A stretch of 23,490 nucleotides of DNA from JBGPIT01 sp041485125 (lineage in GTDB: Bacteria > Desulfobacterota > Binatia > UTPRO1), in NCBI GenBank assembly GCA_041485125.1, contig JBGPIT010000033.1:1-23490 (forward strand), written 5' to 3'. Positions 1-8,583 of this stretch are shown here, piece by piece. Each line of letters opens with the position of its first letter. The stretch's first letter is position 1. The translations under genes and the position numbers were made by a program. The notes beneath the pieces were generated by a model, which searched no databases, was not told the origin of the DNA, and saw nothing but the letters and a program-made list of their open reading frames with translations.

Positions 1-543
1 GAACTCGCCGCGGTCGCGGACGTACTCCATGTGGCGGTTCCCGTCCTCGTCGAACGGGTGGTAGATCGAGTCGCCGCAGCCGTCGAACTCGAGCGGCTTC
101 AGCCGGAAGCGCGTACAGAGCTCGACGTTGAAGGCGGGCGTGGCCTTGTACCAGGCGCCGTCGAGATGAATGGACGTGTAGCCGTGCCACTTGAAGACGT
201 CGGTCTTCATGTGCTTCCGCATCCGCTCGGTGGAGAGATGGTTGCGGACGTCGGCGAAGCCGAGTCGTGCCGGGACGCCGACGGCGCGGCAGCAGGCCGC
301 GAGTAGCACCGCTTTCGAGACGCACCAGCCGTAGCCGAGATCGAGGGTCTTGCTGGCGCGGAGATCGTCGACGGTGACGGCGATGCGATACGCGTCGTAG
401 CGGAAGCCGTCGCGGACCGCGTAGTAGAGCTTGACGGCGGCGTCGCGGGCGTCGAGCGCGCCGGCGGCGTGCCGGCGCGCGTAGGCGACGACGGTGGGGT
501 GCTCGCTGTCGACGGTCTCGGTCGCTTGGAGGTACTCGCGCAT
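1..543 (-). CDS. Transglutaminase-like domain protein (partial, C-terminus off the window)
   Basis: The frame starts at ATG 543 and stays open to the window edge, giving 181 residues. The transglutaminase/cysteine-protease fold is visible: the catalytic Cys74 sits in GWCVSKAVLLAACC, followed by the usual GVPARLGFADV stretch, and His120 in KWHGYTSIHLDG is the likely catalytic His. The WYKATPAFN segment is where many relatives carry the third catalytic Asp (W-x-x-x-D); here that place is Thr135. The conserved tail PLEFDG...HMEYVRDRG is present, so this looks like an intact member of a bacterial transglutaminase-like family rather than a decayed gene. There is no signal peptide, so it is probably cytoplasmic. 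It lies 17 nt downstream of the ALDH gene on the same strand and is probably co-transcribed with it. The substrate is unknown; hydrolase or cross-linking activity cannot be separated from sequence. Confidence 0.85.
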   Translation of the reverse strand, partial: MREYLQATETVDSEHPTVVAYARRHAAGALDARDAAVKLYYAVRDGFRYDAYRIAVTVDDLRASKTLDLGYGWCVSKAVLLAACCRAVGVPARLGFADVRNHLSTERMRKHMKTDVFKWHGYTSIHLDGAWYKATPAFNVELCTRFRLKPLEFDGCGDSIYHPFDEDGNRHMEYVRDRGEF

Positions 544-560
544 CGCGTCCGTTCCCGCCG

Positions 561-1997
561 CTAGCGTTTGAACCGCAACAATAGATTCACCATCCGGAGG
601 TGCCGCTTCTTGTACGGCGGGTAGAACATCTCGAGGCCGGGAAGGCGGGGGTTGGTGAAGACGGGACGGAGCTTGCTGAACTCGAGGAAGCCCTCGTGGC
701 CGTGGTAGTGGCCCATGCCGCTCGCGCCAACGCCGCCGAACGGCATGTCGTGCTGCGCGACGTGGAAGACGACGTTGTTGATCGTCACCCCGCCGGAGAT
801 GGTGTTGTAGAGGATCTTCTCCTCGAGCTGCTTGTCGTTGGTGAAGAAATAGAGACCGAGCGGCCGGTCCTTCGAGTTCACGTACGTGAGCACTTCGTCG
901 ATGTTGCGATACGTGCGCACCGGGAGGAGCGGGCCGAAGATCTCGTCCTTCATGATCGTCATGTCGTCGGTGACGTCGAGGACGACGTGCGGCGGGATCT
1001 TCCGGAGCGCGTCGTTGAAGGTGGCGCCGGGAACGAGCGGCACCAGGCGGGCGCCCTTGCGCTCGGCGTCCTCGAGCGTCGCGCGCAGGCGCTTGTACGA
1101 CTTCTCGTCGATGATCGAGGTGTAGCTGCGCTCGTTGATGTCGGGATAGCGCTGCGCCAGGATCCGCTTCGCCGCTTCCACGAACTGGTCGCGCTTCGCC
1201 TCCGGCACGAACAGGTAGTCGGGCGCGAGACAGGTCTGCCCGGCGTTGACGAACTTGCCGTAGAGGATGCGCTCGGTCGCCTTCTCGACGTCGTAATCGT
1301 CGCAGATGATCGTCGGCGACTTGCCGCCGAGCTCGAGCGTCACCGGCGTGAGGTTCTCGGCGGCGGCGCGCATCACCGTGCGGCCGGCATCGGCCGAGCC
1401 GGTGAAGATGATGTGATCGAAGGGGAGAGTCGTGAAATCCGCCGGACGGACACCGGGGAGGATCGCGACCAACTCTTCGGGGAAGCGCTCGCGGAACTTC
1501 TCGGCGAGGAGCCGCGCCACGTTGCTCGAGTTCGATGCCATCTTGATCATGCAGCGGTTGCCGGCCGCGAGGACGCTGGTGAGTGGGCTCACGGTGAGGA
1601 AGAGCGGGTAGTTCCACGGCGAGACCAGGCCGACGACGCCCTTCGGCTGCGGGATCACCCGGTTGTGGCCGGTCGCGAAGAGGATGGACACGTGCCGCTT
1701 CTGCGGCTTCATCCATTTCTTCAGTTGCTTCCGCGTGTGGCGGATGCCGTCGACGCAGGTGAAGAGCTCGAGCATCTTCGACTCTTCGGCGCTGCGATGG
1801 CCGAAGTCGGTGTTGATGGCGTCGGCGATTGCGTCGGCGTTGTCGAGGAGGATCCGCTCGAGCGTCTCGAGGTTCGCCTTCCGCTCCTCGAGGCTCGGAT
1901 AGGGATGCCGGAGGTACGCCTCACGCTGCAGCGTGAAGATGCGCTGCGCCTCGTTCTCGAGCACGTCGAAGCGGCGGAGCTGAGCTGTCTGTGCCAT
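561..1997 (-). CDS. Aldehyde dehydrogenase, coniferyl-aldehyde-dehydrogenase type
   Basis: A 478-residue ALDH-superfamily enzyme, full length, oxidising an aldehyde to its acid with NAD(P)+. Visible active-site elements are Asn129 in SPWNYPLFL, the Rossmann turn FTGSADAGR (198-206), the general base Glu222 in LELGGKSP, and the nucleophile Cys256 in NAGQTCLAPD. The AAAENLTPVTLELGGKSP and GQTC-APDY context matches the coniferyl-aldehyde dehydrogenase branch; the true substrate (aromatic or fatty aldehyde) is not decided by sequence. The usual nucleotide-binding KPSE motif reads KMAS at 152-155, so the Glu that normally favours NAD is missing. An AGGAGG Shine-Dalgarno lies a few bases before ATG 1997. 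The sigma-54 activator is upstream on the same strand, and the transglutaminase-like gene follows after 17 nt. Confidence 0.93.
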   Translation of the reverse strand: MAQTAQLRRFDVLENEAQRIFTLQREAYLRHPYPSLEERKANLETLERILLDNADAIADAINTDFGHRSAEESKMLELFTCVDGIRHTRKQLKKWMKPQKRHVSILFATGHNRVIPQPKGVVGLVSPWNYPLFLTVSPLTSVLAAGNRCMIKMASNSSNVARLLAEKFRERFPEELVAILPGVRPADFTTLPFDHIIFTGSADAGRTVMRAAAENLTPVTLELGGKSPTIICDDYDVEKATERILYGKFVNAGQTCLAPDYLFVPEAKRDQFVEAAKRILAQRYPDINERSYTSIIDEKSYKRLRATLEDAERKGARLVPLVPGATFNDALRKIPPHVVLDVTDDMTIMKDEIFGPLLPVRTYRNIDEVLTYVNSKDRPLGLYFFTNDKQLEEKILYNTISGGVTINNVVFHVAQHDMPFGGVGASGMGHYHGHEGFLEFSKLRPVFTNPRLPGLEMFYPPYKKRHLRMVNLLLRFKR

Positions 1998-2136
1998 GGG
2001 TCCTCCTCGCGCGGTCGGGATTGCCCGCCGGGCCCCGCTATTCTGCCGTTTTCCCGAATCGCCGCAACCGCTTTTCTCGACGTCGCGGCGTCGATGGTGA
2101 ACGACGCCGGACCCGTGGTCGAAAGGGGACGTCGCC

Positions 2137-2154
2137 CGGCGGCTCGCGCCGCCG
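2137..2154 (-). terminator. GC-rich hairpin after the sigma-54 activator
   Basis: A perfect 7-bp stem (CGGCGGC / GCCGCCG) with a 4-nt loop lies 5 nt past the activator stop codon, in the gap before the ALDH gene. Read on the minus strand it is followed only by a weak CCCCTTT stretch and not a U-run. It could be an attenuating terminator that partly separates the regulator from the ALDH transcript. Confidence 0.3.
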
Positions 2155-2159
2155 CGTGG

Positions 2160-3224
<1,065 letters not shown>

Positions 3225-3285
3225 GATCCTCCCGTCTGCTCCCGCGCGTGCGAAATCGTTCGCGTCAGGATGGCGCGAAGACCCA

Positions 3286-3300
3286 GCAACAACGGTGCCT
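3286..3300 (-). promoter_or_regulatory. Sigma-54 (-24/-12) promoter candidate for the activator gene
   Basis: On the minus strand the sequence reads AGGCACCGTTGTTGC. Compared with the consensus TGGCACG-N4-TTGC it matches 9 of 11 defined positions, including the invariant GG and GC at the correct spacing. Transcription would start near 3275, leaving a leader of about 50 nt before GTG 3224. The element lies inside the alternative N-terminal extension of the activator frame, which argues for the shorter protein and for self-activation. Confidence 0.6.
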
Positions 3301-3392
3301 CTACAGAGCGACGCGTGACGACCATTCCCCGGTGCCGCAACCGTCAAAAAGCTGTCTTCACGTTCAGGGCTGGACGACGCGCGCGATTGTGA

Positions 3393-4607
3393 TCAACCGC
3401 TGACGGTCGTCCGCGCGGTGTAGCGTCGCAGCAGCAGCGCGATGAACGTCGAAACCGTGGCGGCGCCGACGCCGAAGAGAAAGGGCGCAGCGCTGCCGAC
3501 GCGCGCGTAGAGGACGCCGCTCCACAGCGGGCCGATGGTGCGCGCGGCGCCACCGGCGGACTGCGCGAATCCGAGGATCACGCCCTGCCGCTGCCGCCCG
3601 GCGTGCAGCGACGCGAGGCTCGCGAGGGTCGGGTTGGTGAGCCCGATGCCGAAGCCCACCAGCGCGACGCCGGTGACGAGGAGAAACGGACGGTACGCCG
3701 CCGCGATCGACGCCATCCCGGCGCCGACGCAGAGCGCGCCGAGGATCAGGATCGTCACGGCGGCGTAGCGCCGCGACAGCCGTCCGATGATGCCGCCCTG
3801 TACGACGAGCGCCATCAACCCGTAGAGGCCGAATACGTAGCCGATCTCCCGCTCGTTCCACCCGAAGCGCGCATTGGCGAGGAGCGGCAGCGCGACTTGC
3901 ATGTTCGCCATGGAGAGGAAGGTGAGGAAGTACATCGCCATCACGGCGAGGATGCGGGGATCGCGGAGCGCCTGCGCGACCGAGCGTTGCTCGGAGTCGG
4001 TGGGTGCGGCATCGACGCCGACCCCGCACGTCTCCGGCATGAGCAGGTAGGCGGCGACCAAGTCGAGGAGCGCGAGGCCGGCGGCGGCAAGCGGTGGCGC
4101 GGAGGCGTGGATATGACTGAGCGCGCTGCCGAGCACCGGGCCGATGACGAGGCCGAGACCGATGCCGGCGCCGAGGCGCCCCATGCCGGCGGCACGCTCC
4201 GGCCCCTCGGTGACGTCGGCGATCGCGGCCTGGCAGGCGGCGAGGTTTCCTGCGGTCGTGCCCGCGAGAGTGCGCGACACGAAGAGCAGCGCCAGCAACT
4301 TTTGCTCGGCGGCGAAGGCGAAGATCACCATCGCGATCGCGTTGCCGGCGAGGCTGAGCAGGATCACAGGCCGGCGACCGTAGCGGTCGGAGAGCCGGCC
4401 CAGGATCGGCGTCGCCAGCATCTGCGTCAGCGAGAACGTGCCGAGGATGAGGCCGACGACCTCGGCCGAGCCGCCCATCGACTGCACGTAGAAGGGCAGC
4501 AACGGGATCACGATCCCGAAGCCGATCATGTCGAGAAAGACGGTGAGGAAGACGAAAAGGAGGACGCGCGAGGTCATCGTCGAGCGCGCCCGTTGCGCGT
4601 CGGTCAT
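3393..4607 (-). CDS. MFS transporter, TetA-like drug:H+ antiporter family (DHA1)
   Basis: A 404-residue inner-membrane protein with about 12 hydrophobic segments. The N-terminal helix carries the LDMIGFGIVIPLLP signature (Asp26) typical of TetA-like exporters, and the cytoplasmic loop between helices 2 and 3 has motif A, GRLSDRYGRRP (70-80). A motif-C-like GIGLGLVIGPVLG occurs in helix 5, marking an antiporter. The role is therefore export of a small molecule or drug against a proton gradient; tetracycline specificity cannot be claimed. ATG 4607 has no strong ribosome-binding site, and Met11 (position 4577) is an alternative start directly before the first helix. It lies upstream of the sigma-54 activator on the same strand with a gap of 168 nt; there is no clear functional link. 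Confidence 0.92.
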   Translation of the reverse strand: MTDAQRARSTMTSRVLLFVFLTVFLDMIGFGIVIPLLPFYVQSMGGSAEVVGLILGTFSLTQMLATPILGRLSDRYGRRPVILLSLAGNAIAMVIFAFAAEQKLLALLFVSRTLAGTTAGNLAACQAAIADVTEGPERAAGMGRLGAGIGLGLVIGPVLGSALSHIHASAPPLAAAGLALLDLVAAYLLMPETCGVGVDAAPTDSEQRSVAQALRDPRILAVMAMYFLTFLSMANMQVALPLLANARFGWNEREIGYVFGLYGLMALVVQGGIIGRLSRRYAAVTILILGALCVGAGMASIAAAYRPFLLVTGVALVGFGIGLTNPTLASLASLHAGRQRQGVILGFAQSAGGAARTIGPLWSGVLYARVGSAAPFLFGVGAATVSTFIALLLRRYTARTTVSG

Positions 4608-4662
4608 GCGCGGTCAGCCTCGCGCGCGCGCACGACGGACCGTAGTGTGCCGCCGCGACCGA

Positions 4663-4812
4663 TCAGCGATCAGCGCGACGCTCGGCGGCGGGCGGCGTCG
4701 CGGGCGTTCCCCCCCGCAGCTGCTCGGCGAGCTGGCGCATCTCGACCCGACGCGCGAGCCTCGCACGACGCTGGCGGTTGTATCGTGCCTTGTCTCCGCT
4801 GACTCGTCCCAT
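4663..4812 (-). CDS. Small, highly basic hypothetical protein (49 aa)
   Basis: A 49-residue frame begins at ATG 4812, preceded by GAGG with a 5-nt gap, which is a good ribosome-binding site. The first 33 residues (MGRVSGDKARYNRQRRARLA and on) are strongly basic and look helical; the tail is Pro/Ala-rich. Codons in the first part are mixed, so coding bias alone does not prove it. Short basic proteins of this kind could bind nucleic acid or the ribosome, but I do not recognise a named family. It lies directly upstream of the MFS gene on the same strand and diverges from the radical SAM gene. It is the best explanation for the otherwise empty 4608-4921 gap. Confidence 0.5.
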   Translation of the reverse strand: MGRVSGDKARYNRQRRARLARRVEMRQLAEQLRGGTPATPPAAERRADR

Positions 4813-4921
4813 ACGTACCTCGCGGCAAGGCAATTGCACACTCGCCTGCCGGGCGCCAGTGCCGGCGCAAAGGTCGCGGTTGCCATCCGCTCGCCGTTTG
4901 GTAGACGTGCACTGCCGGAAG

Positions 4922-6286
4922 ATGGAAGCCTCGGACACAGTCGCCTTGGAAACCAGCCTCGCGGCGCCGCCGGCCGTCGATCTTGCCCGCATCGTCGACG
5001 CGATCGGCAGCGTTCCGCGCGTCGCCTACGAGTGCCCGCACGTCTACCCGCTCTCGACGCCCACCTTCGTGAAAACCCCCGCGCTCGAGCGGGAGCATCC
5101 GGGCGACGCAGCGTTCAAGCTCTACGTCCACGTCCCGTTCTGCAACTACGCATGCAGCTTTTGCTTTTACGCCAAGCGGGTCGGGACGCCGCGGGCGCAG
5201 ATGGAGCGCTACGTGCGTGCCGTCGCGCGCGAGCTCGAGTGGATCCCGCCGGGGACGCCGCTGGCGCAGCTCTACGTCGGCGGCGGGACGCCGACCGCGC
5301 TGCCGGCCGATCTCCTCGACGAGCTCCTCGCCGCGATCGGGGCGCGAACGTCGCCGGTTGCGGACGCCTCGCTCACGGTCGAGTCTTCGCCGGAGTCGAT
5401 CTCGCCGGCGCATCTCGACGTCCTCCGACGCCACGGCGTGAACCGCGTCAGCATGGGCATCGAGTCGCTCGATGCCGGCATCCTCGCCGCGATCGATCGG
5501 CGTCACGGCACGGCAGAGGCGCTCGACGCCTGCACGCTCCTGGTCGACGGCGGCTTCGTCACGAACGTCGATCTCATCTACGGCTTTCCCGGCCAGAGCG
5601 AGGACGACTTCCGCGCCGATCTCGCCGCGGCCGCGGCGCGCGGCCCGCACTCGATCTCGCTCTACAACCTGCGCCTCAACGAGCGCGCGCCGCTGGCGCG
5701 CGTCGTCGACGAGATGGACCGCCTCGACCTGCCGCGGCTGATGCGCTGGCGCACCGTCGTCAACCGCACCACCGCCGAGCTCGGCTACGCGCAGCGCCGC
5801 TGGCACATGTTCGTGCGCGACGGCGACGGCGCCTCGACGTTCGACCGCGCCCCGTGCGTCGACGGCTTCGGCGCCGGCCACCAGCTCGGCGCCGGCTTGA
5901 GCGCGCTGTCGCATCTCGGCGACACGATCTACCGCAACCACGAGGGCTTCGAGGGCTACATGCAGCGGATCGAGCGCGGCGAGAGCCCCGTCGACGGCGT
6001 GTTCACGCTCGACGACGAGCACGACCGGCAGACGCTCTTCATCGCGCGTACGCTCGGCGACGGCCGCGCGCTCGAGCGCGGGGCGTATCGCGACGCCTTC
6101 CGACACGACGTCGAGGACGACTTCGGCGCGCTCCTCGCGCGCCTCGCCGCCGCCGATCTCACCCGCGACGACGGCACGCGGATCGTGCTCTCGGAGACCG
6201 GCCGTCTGGTGTACGACCTGGTGACGCTCGCGTTCTACCCGCCGCGCGCGCGGACCTGGCTCGACGAGCGGCAGCGTCTCGCCTGA
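4922..6286 (+). CDS. HemN/HemW-like radical SAM protein
   Basis: A 454-residue radical SAM enzyme of the coproporphyrinogen-oxidase-like family. The [4Fe-4S] motif CX3CX2C is Cys74, Cys78 and Cys81 in VPFCNYACSFCFY, followed by the SAM-binding GGGTPT and the ESSPESI and GFPGQSEDDF segments of the HemN barrel. A HemN C-terminal domain follows (GFGAGHQLGAG, then IYRNHEGFEGYM). True HemN has a further Cys two residues after the third; here that place is Tyr83, so oxygen-independent coproporphyrinogen oxidase activity is unlikely. HemW (heme chaperone) or a HemN-type methyltransferase remain possible. The frame is open to ATG 4778, but those extra residues overlap the opposite-strand small gene and have poor codon bias, so ATG 4922 is preferred although its ribosome-binding site is weak. 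It starts 109 nt from the divergent small gene. Confidence 0.9.
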   Translation: MEASDTVALETSLAAPPAVDLARIVDAIGSVPRVAYECPHVYPLSTPTFVKTPALEREHPGDAAFKLYVHVPFCNYACSFCFYAKRVGTPRAQMERYVRAVARELEWIPPGTPLAQLYVGGGTPTALPADLLDELLAAIGARTSPVADASLTVESSPESISPAHLDVLRRHGVNRVSMGIESLDAGILAAIDRRHGTAEALDACTLLVDGGFVTNVDLIYGFPGQSEDDFRADLAAAAARGPHSISLYNLRLNERAPLARVVDEMDRLDLPRLMRWRTVVNRTTAELGYAQRRWHMFVRDGDGASTFDRAPCVDGFGAGHQLGAGLSALSHLGDTIYRNHEGFEGYMQRIERGESPVDGVFTLDDEHDRQTLFIARTLGDGRALERGAYRDAFRHDVEDDFGALLARLAAADLTRDDGTRIVLSETGRLVYDLVTLAFYPPRARTWLDERQRLA

Positions 6287-6297
6287 TCGGCCTGGCG

Positions 6298-6337
6298 ACT
6301 TCCTGACGGAACTTCCTGACGGAACGTCCTTGACGGG
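6298..6337. repeat. Three tandem copies of a 13-14 bp repeat upstream of the DUF4331 gene
   Basis: ACTTCCTGACGGA occurs twice back to back (6298-6310 and 6311-6323). A third, degenerate copy ACGTCCTTGACGGG (6324-6337) follows immediately. The third copy contains the candidate -35 hexamer of the downstream promoter. The spacing of just over one helical turn suggests stacked protein-binding sites. Confidence 0.7.
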
Positions 6338-6359
6338 CGACCACCGTCCCGCCTACGGT
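6330..6359 (+). promoter_or_regulatory. Candidate sigma-70-type promoter for the DUF4331 gene
   Basis: TTGACG (6330-6335, five of six matches to the -35 consensus) is separated by 18 nt from TACGGT (6354-6359, three of six to the -10 consensus). The poor -10 and the repeats over the -35 would fit an activator-dependent promoter. Confidence 0.35.
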
Positions 6360-6403
6360 TGCGCGTCCGGCACGCCCGACAAATCCAGCTCGAGGATACC
6401 CTG

Positions 6404-7276
6404 ATGCGCCCACATCTCGCCGCGACTCTTCTACTCACAATGGCTCTCACCGCTGCCCCGGCGTTCCCGTCCGATCATGACGACACGCCGCTCTTGAAGG
6501 AGATCGCGCGCCACGACGCGCGCATCACCGATCTGCACGCGTTCACGAACGGCGACCGGTTGGTCCTAGTGCTCGCGACCGATCCCACGGTGCCGCCGTC
6601 GGTGACGACGTACCTCTATCCCGAGGATCTGCACCTCTGGATCGACGTCGACAACGACAGCGAGGTGCGCTTCGACGATCCGGCCGACGCGGCGGCCTTC
6701 GGCGGCACGATCGTCCGCCCCGAGCGCATCCGACCCGACGTCACGTTTCACGTGAGCTTCGAGAACGGCACGCCGCGGCTACGGACGAAAGGACTCTCAC
6801 AGGCCGCGCGCGCGAGCCTGCGCTTCTTCGCCGGCCTGCGCGACGATCCCTTCATCCGCGGCCCGCGCATCGGTCGGAACGTCGCCGCGGTCGTGATCGA
6901 TGTGCCGCTCGCGTCGGTGCTCGACCGTCAGCCGACCTTGCTGGTGTGGGCGCGCTCGCGCGTGCCGGAGATCCGCGGCCCCATCGCCGACCTCGGCGCG
7001 CGCTCGCTCCGCAGCCAATTTCCCGAGAACAACGCCCTCAACACGCTGCCGCCGCGCGAGCACCTGAAGAAGCTCGGCCTCAAACCCGACGTCGTCGTGT
7101 ACGACACGTCGCGACCGGCGGCGTTTCCGAACGGCCGCGCCCTCACCGACGACGTCGTCGACCTGGTCGGCGATGCGCGCATCCTCGCCACCGACACGCC
7201 CTTCCCGTCGGCGAACGACGTCGCGTTCCTCGACGAGTTTCCGTACCTCGCGCCGCCGCATCCGCCCACGCCGTAG
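6404..7276 (+). CDS. Secreted DUF4331 family protein
   Basis: A 290-residue exported protein. A Sec signal peptide covers roughly residues 1-22 (MRPHLAATLLLTMALTAAPA, then FPS). The mature start DHDDTPLLKEIARHDARITDLHAF matches the DUF4331 opening, in which an SxHREAPLI-like segment is followed by D-x-YAF. The end, with NGRALTDDVVDLV and FPYLAPPHP, is the DUF4331 C-terminal signature. The family has no settled function; members are periplasmic or extracellular and often sit beside TPR proteins, as here. ATG 6404 is chosen because GAGG lies 8 nt upstream and the signal peptide starts there; the frame itself extends to 6359. Its TAG stop overlaps the GTG start of the next gene, so the two are translationally coupled. 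Confidence 0.88.
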   Translation: MRPHLAATLLLTMALTAAPAFPSDHDDTPLLKEIARHDARITDLHAFTNGDRLVLVLATDPTVPPSVTTYLYPEDLHLWIDVDNDSEVRFDDPADAAAFGGTIVRPERIRPDVTFHVSFENGTPRLRTKGLSQAARASLRFFAGLRDDPFIRGPRIGRNVAAVVIDVPLASVLDRQPTLLVWARSRVPEIRGPIADLGARSLRSQFPENNALNTLPPREHLKKLGLKPDVVVYDTSRPAAFPNGRALTDDVVDLVGDARILATDTPFPSANDVAFLDEFPYLAPPHPPTP

Positions 7277-8583
7277 TGCGTCGGCGGTCAGCGGCGCTCG
7301 GGCGCTGGACGCTCTGCCTCGTCGTCGCGGTGGCGGCGGGGTGCGCGCGCGGCGCCGTGCATGCTACGCCCGACGTCGCGGCGCGGATCCGGTACTACTC
7401 GGAACGCGTGCGTGAGCACCGCCGTCTCTATCCCGCGTACGCGCACCTGGGCTCGGCGTACCTCGACCAAGCGCGCGAAACCTTGGACCCGACGGCGATC
7501 GTGAAGGCCCGCGCCGCGCTCGCGCGCTCGCTCGAGATCCAACCGAACTTCGAGGCCATGAAGGCGATGGCGGCGCTCAGCAGCTTCACGCACCGTTTCC
7601 GCGAGGGCGTCGAGTGGGGCGAGCGCGCGGCGCAGGCGTGGCCCGTCGACACGGAGGTGATCGCGCTCCGCGTCGAGGCTCACGTCGGCCTCGGCGAGCG
7701 CGAGCGGGCGACCGAGATCCTCGCCGCGGCGGAGACGCGTGGACCCGGCGCTCTTCCCGACTTTCACCTCGAGGTCGCGCGCGGACTCTGCCTCGCCGAC
7801 GCCTCGCGCTTTGCGGAGGCGGTCGCGACCTTCACCCGCGCCGCCGAGATCGCACGCGTTGCCGGCGTCGAAGAGCTCGTCGCGTGGGCGAAGGTGAGCG
7901 CCGCGGGTATGTGGATCGACGCTGGCGCAGCCGAGCGAGCCGCGCCATACCTGGAGGAGGCAACGCGTCTCCGTCCGACGGACCGACGTCTCCTCATTCA
8001 TCGCGCCGAGCTGCTCGTCGCGCGCGGCGAGCGCGCGGCGGCACTCGCGACGTATGAGGCGTTGCTCGCGCGCGCGAATGACCCCGAGATCAATCGCCGC
8101 ATGGCGCTCCTCGCCCGCGATCTCGGCCGTACGCGCGACGCCGAGACGCACTTCGCGGCGGCGGAAGCAGGCTTCCGTCGCGTCCTCGAAGCCGGCGAGA
8201 TCTACACGCTCGAGGGCTTGGCGCGCCTCTACGCAGATCACCGTGTCCGTCTCGAGGAGGCGGCGGCGTTGAGCGCCCGCAATCTCACCTACAAGCGCGA
8301 CCGTGGCGCGCTCGCGACCGACGCCTACGTGCGCGCCGCGCTCGCAGCCGACCGCGCTTCGCTCGCTGCGCTCACCAGGGGTCGATGCACGGCCGCTTCT
8401 TGTCGCGACGCGGTCCCGGCGCCGGCGCGGACGCGAGCGCGGTCGCGATCCAGCGGCGCGACTCCTCGGGATCGATCACGTCGTCGATCTCGAAGTGCGA
8501 GGCGGCGCTCACCGCCTTGCCGTGGCGGTACATGCGCTCGACCATCGCGTCGTAGAGCTTGCGACGTTGCTCGGGATCGGTGA
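7276..8583 (+). CDS. TPR-repeat lipoprotein
   Basis: The GTG start overlaps the DUF4331 stop (TAGTG). The product begins with an Arg-rich n-region, a hydrophobic stretch and a lipobox-like AAGC (Cys23), so it is a probable lipoprotein. Residues of about 35-360 are Ala-rich helical repeats of TPR type, for example AHLGSAYLDQARETL, ARAALARSLEIQPNF, PYLEEATRLRPTDRRLL and AALATYEALLARANDP. TPR proteins act as protein-binding scaffolds, and the coupled DUF4331 protein is the obvious candidate partner. The last 70 or so codons (after about 8375) read through the opposite-strand carboxylase gene and encode an Arg/Ser-rich tail typical of antisense translation. The native protein may end near 8370, with a stop lost by mutation or assembly error. 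Confidence 0.8.
   Translation: MRRRSAALGRWTLCLVVAVAAGCARGAVHATPDVAARIRYYSERVREHRRLYPAYAHLGSAYLDQARETLDPTAIVKARAALARSLEIQPNFEAMKAMAALSSFTHRFREGVEWGERAAQAWPVDTEVIALRVEAHVGLGERERATEILAAAETRGPGALPDFHLEVARGLCLADASRFAEAVATFTRAAEIARVAGVEELVAWAKVSAAGMWIDAGAAERAAPYLEEATRLRPTDRRLLIHRAELLVARGERAAALATYEALLARANDPEINRRMALLARDLGRTRDAETHFAAAEAGFRRVLEAGEIYTLEGLARLYADHRVRLEEAAALSARNLTYKRDRGALATDAYVRAALAADRASLAALTRGRCTAASCRDAVPAPARTRARSRSSGATPRDRSRRRSRSARRRSPPCRGGTCARPSRRRACDVARDR

Noticed and set aside
4778..4921. N-terminal extension of the radical SAM protein to ATG 4778
   Set aside because: The 48 extra residues have low-complexity, poor codon use and overlap the opposite-strand small gene; ATG 4922 fits the family start.
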